Origin: Nitrosospira sp. Nsp2
GTDB taxonomy: Bacteria > Pseudomonadota > Gammaproteobacteria > Burkholderiales > Nitrosomonadaceae
Length of the DNA: 64,000 nucleotides
NCBI RefSeq assembly: GCF_003050965.1
Contig: NZ_QAOU01000002.1
Location: forward strand, 1 to 64,000
Reading direction: 5' to 3'
The translations under genes and the position numbers were made by a program. The notes below the pieces were generated by a model. That model was given only the letters and a program-made list of their open reading frames with translations. It had not been told where the DNA came from and searched no databases. Positions 34,745-44,713 of this stretch are shown piece after piece (positions within the stretch are counted from its first letter, which is position 1; each line of letters opens with the position of its first letter).

Positions 34745-35959
34745 TCAGTTGCGCTCGTTCTTCCCCACCGAGTATTTTCGGCAATGCTCGAGGTACTGCC
34801 CTTCATGATTTGTAATCAAATGCACGATACTGGTCCAAAGCCACGAAGGGGCATCCAAGGTTTTGAAGCGATTTTTCTGAAGTTCCCTAAACCACAGTTT
34901 TTTGGTTGAAACATCCATCTGCCGCAGATGTGCCCTTCCAACAATCGCCGCCAAATACCTTGCGAGTTTCTTGGCTTCGTCTTCCGTCAAGCTGTCTACT
35001 TCAATTTTCATATCCTGGGGAAGTAGCTCCCTTAGAAACACCGATGTATCCAGGAGGCGAGCTGCCGCCATTCTTTCTCCGAGGTAGGGCGAAAGATGCC
35101 GGGCGGCTGTGACAACCCGATCAGCATGTTCACGCGGTATCAATTGACTCGCTTGCTTCGGCGCAACCGGCAACGTTGCTTCCTTGATGTCCATTAAGCA
35201 AAACGTTTTTTCATCGGAAGCACCATTTTTTATATAGAGCAGCACAGCATTGCGAAGGTTTCCCAACGAACTGCAGCCTTTTTGCCAATATGCGGCATCG
35301 AGGAGCTTTATAACCGAATTGTCATCCATTACATTTAGCGAAGTCGCCAGGTGTGTTATGGTTTTTTGCTCAAATAATTTTTCGATCGCCGCTCTCTCCT
35401 CGCGAGAAAGTGGCCAAAAGTTTTTTCCTAGCGGAATAAGCGGAGAGGATAGTTCCAGCCGTTCAATGGCTAACTCCTTCCAGGTCCGCCTGGTTGCTTT
35501 TCTTTTTGCGATTTTTATAGATGCTGGATTTTTTATGGGCTTCGATTCTGATTCATCGAATGCATGCTCATAACCTGACATTAAGTGTTCTATTAATTGT
35601 GCGGTGATAACACCCGGCAAGCCGGATCCCCGTACAACCGAAGCAAGAGATAATCCGAGCCGTATCAAGTCGTGTGCCGGATTTCCGATGACGGCCTGGT
35701 CAAGATCCCTGATCTGTATATCAACTTCTCCTTCATGGTTGGCGATGGGTCCGAGGTTCCCCAAGTGACAATCGCCGCAGATCCAAATGGCGGGGCCTGA
35801 TGGAAATCGCATCGTCTTCTCTTCCAGCCATTCGTAAAACTTGGCCGTGTTTCCTCGTACATAAGCATGAGGTGATCTAGCCATTTTCCGATTGCGCATT
35901 TCGGAAAGAATGTTTTTTCGCTCACCAGGAGCAGGGGGCGTGAATTCTGGACTCTTCAT
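34745..35959 (-). CDS. DUF2252 family protein
   Basis: 404 residues. Typical DUF2252 landmarks: MARSPHAYVRGNTAKFYEWL near 26-45, IWICGDCHLGNLGPIANHEG near 58-77, IRDLDQAVIGNPAHDLIRL near 83-101, and AIVGRAHLRQMD near 350. The family resembles aminoglycoside-phosphotransferase/kinase-like folds (the GDCHLGN motif mimics the HGDxxxxN loop), but its substrate is not known. The ribosome site is weak. Confidence 0.88.
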   Translation of the reverse strand: MKSPEFTPPAPGERKNILSEMRNRKMARSPHAYVRGNTAKFYEWLEEKTMRFPSGPAIWICGDCHLGNLGPIANHEGEVDIQIRDLDQAVIGNPAHDLIRLGLSLASVVRGSGLPGVITAQLIEHLMSGYEHAFDESESKPIKNPASIKIAKRKATRRTWKELAIERLELSSPLIPLGKNFWPLSREERAAIEKLFEQKTITHLATSLNVMDDNSVIKLLDAAYWQKGCSSLGNLRNAVLLYIKNGASDEKTFCLMDIKEATLPVAPKQASQLIPREHADRVVTAARHLSPYLGERMAAARLLDTSVFLRELLPQDMKIEVDSLTEDEAKKLARYLAAIVGRAHLRQMDVSTKKLWFRELQKNRFKTLDAPSWLWTSIVHLITNHEGQYLEHCRKYSVGKNERN

Positions 35960-36555
35960 GTGCAGGTTGAATTATCGCTCTGGCAAGCGCCATTAATATT
36001 AAGGAAAGGTGAGAGGGTCCGCTGCGATAATTGTTCCTGCAGTGGCGGTGATTTTCGCAGGAAATTGATCCGCATATCCGGATAACAAAGCCCGCCGAAG
36101 CGGGTTAGGGGGGAAATATTGAGCAGGGGTTAGGATTTATCCACTGCATGCATCGTTTACCGTTTCGTTCGCATCCCATATATTCTTTTGTGCTTTTTTT
36201 TCTTCTTAAATTTTTCCAGCGAAGTCTTTATCCGACCCTTTTAATTGATCTTTATTCAAAATCGATCTCCTCTTGAGTGCATACGTTTTGATTTCGTGTA
36301 ACAGATTACTGCAGGACAGCTTAAAAACCAGATTAATGCTTTTTTGTGACTTCGTGCCGTTCGGTATAGCACATTGCAGGTACGCGACATTCAAGTCCCG
36401 GCACACAGAAACTGCGGACCAATGGCCGCACTGCCAAGAGATGTGGCCAGACAGCTTGGGATATCAAATCCAGCGCTTTCCCTCAGGATTCCGCACCCTT
36501 AAAGTACTTTGCGATCCATTTTCTGAGACGACCCCTGCCCCTTATCAGGAGATCA
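35960..36555. other. Intergenic region
   Basis: About 600 bp lacking a recognisable gene. It ends at the truncated csbD-like gene. Frames on both strands are short and lack ribosome sites. Confidence 0.4.
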
Positions 36556-36690
36556 ATGAAAAGAAGTCAAGTCCACGGTTCTGCAAAAGACCTCTCTGGA
36601 AAGGTGCAGGAAGAAGCTGGGAAACTGCCTGGAATTGTTATCCTTACGTGTCCTGATTTTCCTGCACAGCCTAATCAACCCGTTCTCTGA
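36556..36690 (+). pseudogene. Truncated CsbD-like stress protein gene
   Basis: Starts MKRSQVHGSAKDLSGKVQEE then AGKLPG, the unmistakable first 25 residues of a CsbD-family protein (normally about 60-70 residues). The rest (IVILTCPDFPAQ) is unrelated, and the frame stops at residue 44, so the second half is lost to a frameshift or deletion. AGGAGA sits 5 nt before the ATG, so the short product may still be made. Confidence 0.6.
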
Positions 36691-36925
36691 TTGATTGGAG
36701 ACTCGTCTTGTCTGCTAGCGTACAGAGCGAAGTTAAGTTGCCCAGTAACATGCCGTCATCGGTCGACCGGGCAGGGCAGTCATAGCGGGTGGTGCCGTGT
36801 GGTGCCGTGTGGTTCGTATATCGAACTTCCCTCGATGGAGGAGTGGACGCGGTTATGCTAATCCACCGTCGCTTCCAAACCTGCCCTGCAAGCCTTACTC
36901 GTTCCCATTGTCAACATCTTTCGAT

Positions 36926-37930
36926 ATGAAATCATCAGCCCATATTATTGGCGCCGGAGGTATTGGCATTGCAGCAGCGGCATGCCTCATCCGTGCTGGC
37001 TGGGACGTCACCATGATCGAGTCGAACCCCCGGAAGCTCTCCGCTGGGCGCCGCGATGAAATGACGCTCGACGGCCAGCCCATTCAGGGGGCGCACTTCA
37101 TCCATTTTGATGAATGGGTGCCGCCAACGGACAAGGTGGTGTTGCTATGCACGAAAACATTCGATAACGCGCCGGTCCTGCAACGAATCGCGAATACTCA
37201 AGCGTTGGTACCCATTCAAAACGGCTATGACATGGAACTTGAGCAATGTGACCATCCTGCGGAAGCCATTGCTTCATTTGTTTCTGAGTGCCCGCGTGAT
37301 CGCCTGAGCGCTCGCATTACCCGCGCGGGGTCTTTGCACATAGGCGCGCGGCGAAAGACAACTAGCGCCGAACATGAACACATCAGCGCCCTCGCCTCCG
37401 CGTTTACTGAAAGCAAACTATTTCCCGTCAAGTGTGTTTCTGATATTCGGCCATTCAAAGCAACTAAACTGATGTACAACGCAGCTGTTTCACCGCTGGC
37501 GGCAAGCGCCGGTGTCGATAATGCAGAACTCCTCACTGATCCGCTCGCGCAAAAACTATTCTTCGCTCTGTTAAAAGAAAACTACGCAATCTTGCATCAC
37601 GCCGGTCTGCCGCTTGAAACGATTGGCCCATTTCACCCCCACACCGTAATGCGTATATTGCGGACACCGCTCTTGCCCAAAATCATGGGGTTGTTCTTCC
37701 GTCCTTCCTTGCGAGGGGCATATTGTTCCATGAGTCCGGATATGGGAAGCGGACAGACTGAAATTGATGCTTATAACGGACATCTTGTTCGACTTGCAGG
37801 AGCCTTTCCTTGCCCTATTAATAATGCCGTTATCAATCTGGTTGATCGAATCTCACGCGACCGGCTCGCCAAGACACGAACGCACCTTCGTCATCTCGCC
37901 GCATCTCTCCCCAATGGTGTTTTAAAATGA
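36926..37930 (+). CDS. Ketopantoate reductase (ApbA/PanE) family protein
   Basis: 334 residues. Rossmann motif HIIGAGGIGIAAAACLIRAG (about 5-24), MTLDGQPIQGAHF, VVLLCTKTFDN (the catalytic-region KT motif) and VPIQNGYDME match the PanE fold, and the C-terminal helical domain is present. True PanE makes pantoate for coenzyme A; this divergent member may act on another 2-keto acid. The start at 36926 is where homology begins; a longer open frame upstream is not protein-like. Its stop overlaps the next gene start (ATGA), so the two are translationally coupled. Confidence 0.8.
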   Translation: MKSSAHIIGAGGIGIAAAACLIRAGWDVTMIESNPRKLSAGRRDEMTLDGQPIQGAHFIHFDEWVPPTDKVVLLCTKTFDNAPVLQRIANTQALVPIQNGYDMELEQCDHPAEAIASFVSECPRDRLSARITRAGSLHIGARRKTTSAEHEHISALASAFTESKLFPVKCVSDIRPFKATKLMYNAAVSPLAASAGVDNAELLTDPLAQKLFFALLKENYAILHHAGLPLETIGPFHPHTVMRILRTPLLPKIMGLFFRPSLRGAYCSMSPDMGSGQTEIDAYNGHLVRLAGAFPCPINNAVINLVDRISRDRLAKTRTHLRHLAASLPNGVLK

Positions 37931-38913
37931 ATTTGATAACCGGAGGCGGCGGGTTTATCGGTTCGCATCTCGTGCATCAACTGCTCGCCAGCGGCGAGCC
38001 TGTCCGCGTTCTTGAACATCCTGAGGCGGTAGTAAATCATTTACCCCTTGAACGCATTGAACTTGTTCGCGCAGATATTCGAGACTTCGGAGCGATGCGA
38101 AATATGATGCACGGTTGCGACCGCGTCTATCATCTTGCGGCTGATCCCAATCTTTGGCGACGCAATCGTTGTGAATTTGACGAAATCAACCATAAAGGTA
38201 CTCTCAATGTCATGCGGGCCGCACTCGACAGCGGTGTGAGTAGAGTGCTCTACGTAAGCACCGAAAGTATTCTTACATCGGACGAGTTCAGCGGTGGAGC
38301 CGCTGAGTCCGTCCGCCTGGGTGAAGAGGACATGATCGGACCTTATTGCTTGAGCAAATTTCAGGCGGAACAGGCTGCGTTCCAACTTGCCGAAGCTGGC
38401 GCCCCGGTCATTGTATGTAGTCCAACATTGCCTATGGGGCCAGGGGATAGAAATCAAACGCCTCCCACCCGTCTCTCGGTCGCCTTCTGTCAGGGCAAAA
38501 TTCCAGTCTATCTGGATTGTAAATTGAACCTGATCGATGTCCGTGACGTGGCTGTCGGATTGGTGCGCGCAATGCAACGGGGCAGACCTGGCGTTCGATA
38601 TCTGCTCGCAGGACATAACTGTCGGTTAATCGAGTGGCTTCAAATTCTTGGAGACATTGTGAATCGCCCCGCTCCACGATGGACGATTCCATATCCGGTA
38701 GCGCTGGCGATTGGTTGGTTCAGTGAGTTGTGGGCCGATCATATTTCACATCGCATGCCTAGCGCGACGGTCACGGGTGTGCGACTGACAAAACGTACCA
38801 TGCACTTCGATCCTTCGGCGACCTATGACGAGCTTGGTTTGGAGGCCCCGCGGCCCATAGAGGAATCTGCAAGGGATGCGGTGAGTTGGTACCGCAAGCA
38901 GCATTGGATCTAA
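37927..38913 (+). CDS. NAD-dependent epimerase/dehydratase (extended SDR, HpnA-like)
   Basis: 328 residues. NAD-binding LITGGGGFIGSHLVHQLLAS (about 3-22), YVSTESILT, catalytic YCLSKFQAE (Tyr-x3-Lys) and SPTLPMGPGD are typical of extended SDR sugar-nucleotide or dihydroflavonol-type reductases; general likeness to hopanoid-associated epimerase HpnA. The start codon overlaps the stop of the upstream reductase (ATGA), so both belong to one operon and probably one pathway. Substrate unknown. Confidence 0.85.
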   Translation: MNLITGGGGFIGSHLVHQLLASGEPVRVLEHPEAVVNHLPLERIELVRADIRDFGAMRNMMHGCDRVYHLAADPNLWRRNRCEFDEINHKGTLNVMRAALDSGVSRVLYVSTESILTSDEFSGGAAESVRLGEEDMIGPYCLSKFQAEQAAFQLAEAGAPVIVCSPTLPMGPGDRNQTPPTRLSVAFCQGKIPVYLDCKLNLIDVRDVAVGLVRAMQRGRPGVRYLLAGHNCRLIEWLQILGDIVNRPAPRWTIPYPVALAIGWFSELWADHISHRMPSATVTGVRLTKRTMHFDPSATYDELGLEAPRPIEESARDAVSWYRKQHWI

Positions 38914-39163
38914 ACCAGCAAAATCGTGGCTGGAAGATGCGTTGCAAGTGCATAGGGTTTCTACGCGGCTACTAACAGGGTTCGAGTGGGAGGCGGCTGC
39001 TGACTCCGCCAATGCTCCCGGAAATTTTTGGAATATGAAAATTATCATCCCAGACCAGCCGGGACGCAGAGGGGCCTCTGAGCCTAGGAGTTGTTACATA
39101 GACCTGGAACAGTCCACTATTGTCACTCATATATTGACGCAAAGGACGGCTGTCAAAGATTCG

Positions 39164-42100
39164 CTACCCTCCGAAACCCGTGGCTAGATACTCGGCCAGG
39201 AGCACCACGCCGTATGCGCCCGACGGCAAGGCGACGGCGGCGCCGAATACCGGGTGTTGGGTAAACGGCAGGAATGCACCTCTGTGATTGTTTTTTATGG
39301 CTTGGATCGCCCATTCCAGTTCCTGTCTGTTCTGGTCGTCATCCGACATCTGGCGGGAGCGGATGAGCCTGCTCTCAAGCCGTTTGACGACTTCGCGTTT
39401 GGCGATCTCCGCCGAGTGCCGCAATGCCATGCTGCTGATAATGACGAGTGCGGCGTTGAGGGTAAAGATAATGATGAGCGCGGTGGGAAAATCCCAGTTG
39501 TCGAAGTAGCGGTGGCGGGCCATACCCAGCAGGAACATGATGATGAACGGGAAATAGATAAAGTTGCCGATCACGGTGGTGCGCTCGGCAATCAGTTCGA
39601 TGCTGAGCCATTCCTCCAGGGTCTGCTTGCTCATGTTTCGTTCCGCGGATAGTTTGTCCAGCGTCCCGCCAGACCACCGGATTTTTTTCATAGCGATGCA
39701 GTTGACCCAGCGCCGGCAGAGCCTGGTCGAATCCACGATATAAAAGATCAGAACCATCAGCGCGATCACGGCAAGAATGACAGCTACATTATTGATCTCG
39801 ACGCAGGCATCTCCCCGGCAGGGGGTCTGAGGAAAACCCAGCAGCTTCATCAGCAGCAGGGCGGCCAGCCAGGCGACAGCCAGTTGCGGCAACGCGCGTG
39901 CCGCGAAATTTTTCCATTGACCAAGGGTGATGTATTCATGCCACAGGTGACCGGCATCAATCTGCTCCGCGGTTTGAGGGCGCCACACATGCAGGCCGAT
40001 ACAGCGGCGCAGCCGGCTGGAGAGGGCGCTGGAGAAAATTCCCCAAGCCCCGAGGGGGCGGGGGCTGGATTCCTCACGTGTGTTATTACCCAAAGGTTCG
40101 TTTTTTTCTTCAAACATAAAGCATTGCGCCAGGGTGCGCTCATTCTGTTGCAACTTACGCCAGGAATACCAGAGAAAGGCCAGGCTCATCACTAGCGCGA
40201 GTAGCCGGAAGATGGCGGCCGGCCACGCACTGATTCCTTCGGTGAAGGTAAATGGCTCGTTCTCCGCTGCGTTCGGCACTCTCCACATTATCCATTCTAT
40301 GATGGCGTAGCCGGTTGCCGCCGCGATCGCCACTGCCAGCCACAATAATTTATCGGATCCGAGCCTGAGAAGAGCATTCGCCACCGAACTGCTGATCAGC
40401 ATGGCCCCCGCAATCAGGACGAAAACGGTGAGCGCCACCCATGCTGCCTGCGCAAGCCAGTTCTGGGCAGGGGAGAATGGAAAGCGATTCAAATCGGGAC
40501 GGGGAGGGTGAATGCTGATGGCGTCGCCGGTTGATTGCGAACGCGGATTCGGATTTGTGCTGATGTCGAAAGCGCCGTGCCGCCCGACTTCATACAACCT
40601 GGGCTGTACATGAGGGGAAAATAGCAGCGGCTCTGCTTTATCCATCGCTTCGCGCAACTGGAAGCAGCCTGGACAATCTACCTTTTGCGAGGGCACGAAA
40701 TGTTCCAGCGCCCATAAGGCGGAATAGAACAGCGAGGTCTGGTAACTGTCCCGGAATGGCGGAATCGGCGTTTGCAGCGCCGATTGAAGTTCAAGCCCAT
40801 AATGCGAAGCAATGATAAGGTTGCGCGTCGATATCCATTGCGCGGGATAGGCCAGGCGGGCATTAAGATCGGTGGTAAAAAATATCGCGCGGGGAAATGT
40901 CGGGCGCAGCGCCTGCAAAATGAGCAGCTTGTCATAGACATCGCTGCCAAGCACGCCGATGGCCCTGAACTCCTCCCCGTTCTTCGCTTCCTCTTCCTTA
41001 AGCGCTGCCGCGAGCCTGAGGACATAGTCGAGTTGCGCACGCCCTTCCGGACGCTGGCCCGCGTTCTGCTCGACACCGGGAAGCTCCCCCTCGTACCATG
41101 CCCTGATTCTCGCCTGGCTGTCGTCCTTTTTATCGCTGTCCTTATCGTTTGCCGTGGCTGGCAATTCCCCGTCGAGGCCAGCCAGATACGAATGCCGGTA
41201 AACCCAGCCCGGCCATTCATCCCTGCGCAGCTTGTCGATTTCGCCCTTCAGGGGCGCACCCGTGGCGCCGGAGCCGTTATTCATCGCCACTGCGGCAAAA
41301 GTGCGCGGCAGCGAGCGTCCGTAGAGCGTGTCCCACTCGGAGATCAGCGCAACTTTGGGATTGCAGTTTTTGTCGGCGCAGGGTTTCAAATCGACCTGGC
41401 GGCGTTTCAGCTCCTGCAGAAGCTGCTCCGCCAATACTGCATCCGTATCAATGGTTCTCGTCAGCCTGATCTGCCCCCTTGCGAACAGTTTCTGCACCGA
41501 CTCGTTTGTTTGCTGACCGTCCTGCTGCCGGGAAGGGAGGGCGGGCGGCCGGTCGAGCAGAAACGTATCCTCGGCTGTCGCCCATGGGGAAAAGAAACGA
41601 ACATCTTTCAGGCGGTCGAAGGCAGGAGGGGAAGCGCCGGGCTGTCCGGTCTGCAATTCCTTCAGCATGGCGCTTAACGCCGCGGAGCTTCGGGGCCCGA
41701 GTACCTCGTAGGTCGGGTCTACTTTTGACTTATGCCTGGCAAAGGTTTTGTGAAGCGACGCAAGGAGATCATCCAGGAACGTCAGCGGATGCGCGCCAGC
41801 ATCCTGTTCCTTGAGCCACAGGATGAGCACAGGTTTAGCATGCGGCTGCCCGTGAAATTTCGCCTTTGGGAGAAACAATTCGACTGGAACAAGCACGTCG
41901 ATGTCGCCAATGCCTGCTTCCGGCCCCGCCGTTGCTTCCTTATCCCTGTCGCTGAACGGGTTCCATTTGAAAAAACGGAGATACTCTCCCGATTCCGGCA
42001 CGTAGCCCGCCGCCCCGAGAGCCGATACCACCGCATAACGATCCTTGAGCCTCGATTCGCCGCCATTGACGTACGGGCTTCCATCGACGAATACCGGGAG

Positions 42101-42421
42101 CACCCGCAGGCTGGAAATGCTAGACCCGACGAGGGATTCCACCAGCCTGTCGAGTGTATGCACGTCGTCTTTTACCCCCGGCTGCGTTGGACGCTTTTGT
42201 TCCAGCTGCCGGTGTGCCTCGATCGCTTCAAAAGGGTCCTGCCACAAACGGGATTGAACCAGGCCCTTTCTCTGGAACATGCTCGTTGCCTTTTCCTTGT
42301 CGATCGGTCGCACTGTTTTAAGCGTGATTCCTTCGTAATAAAGGTAACCGCTTACCATTGCAACCAGCGCAATAAGCCCGGCCAGGGGCAGCTTCGATTT
42401 TTCGTCCTGTTTTTCCGCCAT
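39164..42421 (-). CDS. Large multispanning membrane protein of unknown function
   Basis: 1085 residues. One N-terminal membrane segment (about 12-30), a soluble region of about 600 residues with acidic low-complexity stretches (TANDKDSDKKDDSQ), then six to eight membrane helices in the last 400 residues (for example WVALTVFVLIAGAMLISSS, LWLAVAIAAATGYAIIEWI, GNFIYFPFIIMFLLGMA, ALIIIFTLNAALVIISSMA). I recognise no catalytic motif. It is transcribed alone, with 250 bp on one side and about 600 bp on the other. Probably an envelope protein; function unknown. Confidence 0.75.
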   Translation of the reverse strand: MAEKQDEKSKLPLAGLIALVAMVSGYLYYEGITLKTVRPIDKEKATSMFQRKGLVQSRLWQDPFEAIEAHRQLEQKRPTQPGVKDDVHTLDRLVESLVGSSISSLRVLPVFVDGSPYVNGGESRLKDRYAVVSALGAAGYVPESGEYLRFFKWNPFSDRDKEATAGPEAGIGDIDVLVPVELFLPKAKFHGQPHAKPVLILWLKEQDAGAHPLTFLDDLLASLHKTFARHKSKVDPTYEVLGPRSSAALSAMLKELQTGQPGASPPAFDRLKDVRFFSPWATAEDTFLLDRPPALPSRQQDGQQTNESVQKLFARGQIRLTRTIDTDAVLAEQLLQELKRRQVDLKPCADKNCNPKVALISEWDTLYGRSLPRTFAAVAMNNGSGATGAPLKGEIDKLRRDEWPGWVYRHSYLAGLDGELPATANDKDSDKKDDSQARIRAWYEGELPGVEQNAGQRPEGRAQLDYVLRLAAALKEEEAKNGEEFRAIGVLGSDVYDKLLILQALRPTFPRAIFFTTDLNARLAYPAQWISTRNLIIASHYGLELQSALQTPIPPFRDSYQTSLFYSALWALEHFVPSQKVDCPGCFQLREAMDKAEPLLFSPHVQPRLYEVGRHGAFDISTNPNPRSQSTGDAISIHPPRPDLNRFPFSPAQNWLAQAAWVALTVFVLIAGAMLISSSVANALLRLGSDKLLWLAVAIAAATGYAIIEWIMWRVPNAAENEPFTFTEGISAWPAAIFRLLALVMSLAFLWYSWRKLQQNERTLAQCFMFEEKNEPLGNNTREESSPRPLGAWGIFSSALSSRLRRCIGLHVWRPQTAEQIDAGHLWHEYITLGQWKNFAARALPQLAVAWLAALLLMKLLGFPQTPCRGDACVEINNVAVILAVIALMVLIFYIVDSTRLCRRWVNCIAMKKIRWSGGTLDKLSAERNMSKQTLEEWLSIELIAERTTVIGNFIYFPFIIMFLLGMARHRYFDNWDFPTALIIIFTLNAALVIISSMALRHSAEIAKREVVKRLESRLIRSRQMSDDDQNRQELEWAIQAIKNNHRGAFLPFTQHPVFGAAVALPSGAYGVVLLAEYLATGFGG

Positions 42422-42670
42422 ATGAGAAGCCTTTCAACGGCGGCGTTGCGCCGCGGCAGTAAGGTCCGAGAGAGTAAATGTCAAAATGGCCGAGTTGCCA
42501 TTATTTATAGTAAAGGACTGCAAAACTATAAAGCAGGTAGCTCAAGCGCGGCGCGTCCGAGTGGGAACGGAGGCCGTGGCTGTGGAAAGTGGAAGGCGCC
42601 TGACGGATCGGTTCGGCTTCGATTGAGGTAGCCTTTCGAACCTGTCGAGCCTGTCGAACTCGAGGCGGCA
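42422..42670. other. Intergenic region upstream of the large membrane protein
   Basis: About 250 bp. Short direct repeats (CGAACCTGTCGAGCCTGTCGA near 42636) lie just before noncoding element A. No gene. Confidence 0.4.
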
Positions 42671-42896
42671 TTGTACTTCAGTCCAATAGCCAGTCCGCCT
42701 GGAATTGGCGAATATATCACCCGGGAAGCACTGATGCAGCAGGGAGGCTTCCCTAAGTGAAAATAGAGTCACTGACGCAAGTGAAAGCAGCAGAAGCAGC
42801 AAGCAACGAGCAACAGAAGCAAGGAAACAAATAAAGCAAGTAAACGGAAGCAAACGCCTTGGACCCGGTCGCAGCACTGCTGCTACCGGGTTTTTT
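42671..42896 (+). ncRNA. Duplicated structured noncoding element, copy A (sRNA candidate)
   Basis: It shares an ordered set of blocks with 45687-45832: TTGTACTTCAGTCCAATAG at the start, a hairpin (GGGAAGC 42723-42729 with GCTTCCC 42747-42753), AGTGAAA, GAAGCAAACGCC, and a Rho-independent terminator (ACCCGGT 42863-42869, ACCGGGT 42885-42891, then TTTTTT). Between the blocks is an AGCA/AAGCA-rich stretch that is longer here. No protein frame is shared. The arrangement fits a small RNA, or a conserved 3' module of a lost gene. It lies convergent to the CorC gene. Confidence 0.55.
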
Positions 42897-43016
42897 ATTC
42901 GTTGTGAGGGACGGTGAGAACGAAATGCCCATCCCATCGCGAAAATGGCTCGCCCATACACCGAATGAGGACAAAGGGCAGGATGACGATACATCCTGCT
43001 CCGCGAAACAGCCCAT

Positions 43017-44339
43017 TCACCTTCCGGGCTCATCCGGCGGAGCGGTATCGGCAGGAGTTGCCTTTCTTGGTGTCGCCAGCACCTTGTCGATGCGATTACC
43101 ATCCATGTCGATAACCTCGAAGGTCCATCCCTCCCATTCGCAGCGGTCTCCCGTCTGCGGCAGTTTTCCCACGAGCAGCATAACCATTCCGCTGAGCGTG
43201 TTGTAACGTCCCTTTTCTTCCTCTGGCACCTCCTTAAGGCCGAGCCGGTCCTTTAGCTCGGGGACGGGAATAAAACCATCCAGGAGCCAGCTGCCATCAT
43301 CACGCCGCATTGCCCATGCGTCCTCGGGCCGTTTCGGCTTGAACTCGCCGGTAATGGCCTCCATCACATCCTCCAGGGTGACGATGCCTTGCACTTCGCC
43401 GTATTCATCTATGACGAATGCGAGGTGGGTGCCAGAATTCTTGAAGTTTTCCAGTAGCTCGATACCGGTAAGGGACTCCGGAACGAATACCGGTGGATGC
43501 AGATTTTCGGTCAGATCTGGTTTCTCGCCACGCAATGTCTGAGTGAGGAATTGCCGCGCTCTGGCTACCCCCAGTATTTCCTCCCAGCTGCCCTTGAGCA
43601 CCGGGAAGCGCGAATGCTCGCTGGCTTCAATCCGCTTGATGTTTTCTTCCAGCGGTTCCTCGATATCGAGGTAGACAACGTCGCTTCGCGGCACCATAAG
43701 CGATGCAATCTGACGGTCATCCAGGCGGAACACATTGCGGATCATCTGGTGCTCTTCATGCTCGATCACCCCGGCGCTCGAGCCCTCCGCAAGCATCAGG
43801 TGGATTTCCTCCTGAGTCACGCTTGGCCTGCCCTGCTCTTTGATTCCAAGGGCGCTTAATATCAGCGCGGTCGACGCGGACAACAACCTCACAAACGGTT
43901 TGGAGACAACCGCCAGCCACAGCATCGGTCGCGACACCCAACGGGCGACAGACTCAGGATTAATTTGGCCCAGCCGTTTGGGAACCAGTTCGCCCAGCAC
44001 GATGGTGAAATAGGTAATGCCGACCACGACCACGCCGGTGGCGAGATATTCCGAGAGGGGTTTTTGAACTCCCAGGTTTTCGATCCACCCGGTGAAGGGA
44101 CGCGCCAGCGCGGCCTCGCCGATGATCCCGTTCATAATGCCGATGAAGGTAATCCCGATCTGGACAGTGGAGAGAAAGCGGTTTGGATCTTCCCCCAATT
44201 GTATTGCTGCGGCTGCGCCGCTGTCACCGTTCTGTGCCAGGTTTTGAAGCTGGGCTCTACGCGAAGTTATCAACGCGATTTCGGACATGGCGAACACGCC
44301 GTTGAGAATAATGAGGGCAAACAGTAAAGAGATTTCCAT
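43017..44339 (-). CDS. CorC/HlyC family membrane transporter with CBS domains
   Basis: 440 residues. CNNM/DUF21 membrane domain at the N-terminus (MEISLLFALIILNGVFAMSE, QIGITFIGIMNGIIGEA), two CBS domains (about 200-330: MVPRSDVVYLDIEEP, LAFVIDEYGEVQGIVTLEDV) and the C-terminal CorC_HlyC domain (DGSWLLDGFIPV). Members act in magnesium/cobalt efflux or envelope homeostasis. The start is set at 44339 because the family begins with this hydrophobic run; the longer frame to 44405 adds unrelated residues. Confidence 0.9.
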   Translation of the reverse strand: MEISLLFALIILNGVFAMSEIALITSRRAQLQNLAQNGDSGAAAAIQLGEDPNRFLSTVQIGITFIGIMNGIIGEAALARPFTGWIENLGVQKPLSEYLATGVVVVGITYFTIVLGELVPKRLGQINPESVARWVSRPMLWLAVVSKPFVRLLSASTALILSALGIKEQGRPSVTQEEIHLMLAEGSSAGVIEHEEHQMIRNVFRLDDRQIASLMVPRSDVVYLDIEEPLEENIKRIEASEHSRFPVLKGSWEEILGVARARQFLTQTLRGEKPDLTENLHPPVFVPESLTGIELLENFKNSGTHLAFVIDEYGEVQGIVTLEDVMEAITGEFKPKRPEDAWAMRRDDGSWLLDGFIPVPELKDRLGLKEVPEEEKGRYNTLSGMVMLLVGKLPQTGDRCEWEGWTFEVIDMDGNRIDKVLATPRKATPADTAPPDEPGR

Positions 44340-44713
44340 GAGCGATATGTGTTCGAACGAACACCGTAGTTGAAAACAGGCGACTCGATTAGCGAAAATA
44401 GGCAACGCAATATTCGGCGGAGCGGCTGGACCGAAGGGTAAGACAATTTCCGCGAACCATCATCTTCAGGTTAGATGAGATTTAGGGAAGATTCACCTGC
44501 CCCAAGATTTACCCCTGAGCAACGAGCGCTTTAACAGGCAGCCAGACCCCGTGGTGATGCCTCGCAATGGCAATTCAGGTTGGGTAGGGATATCATGAGG
44601 CGGCATGAAGATATTCGCGGACGCAGCCAAGGATAAAGTGCAATCAACCGGGGGAAGTCAAACCAGTGCAATCAAACCAGTGCAGTCGGGAAAGCATGAT
44701 AGACGAGGAAACC
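44340..44713. other. Intergenic region between CorC and VOC genes
   Basis: About 370 bp; divergent promoter region. No hairpin or operator stands out. Confidence 0.4.
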
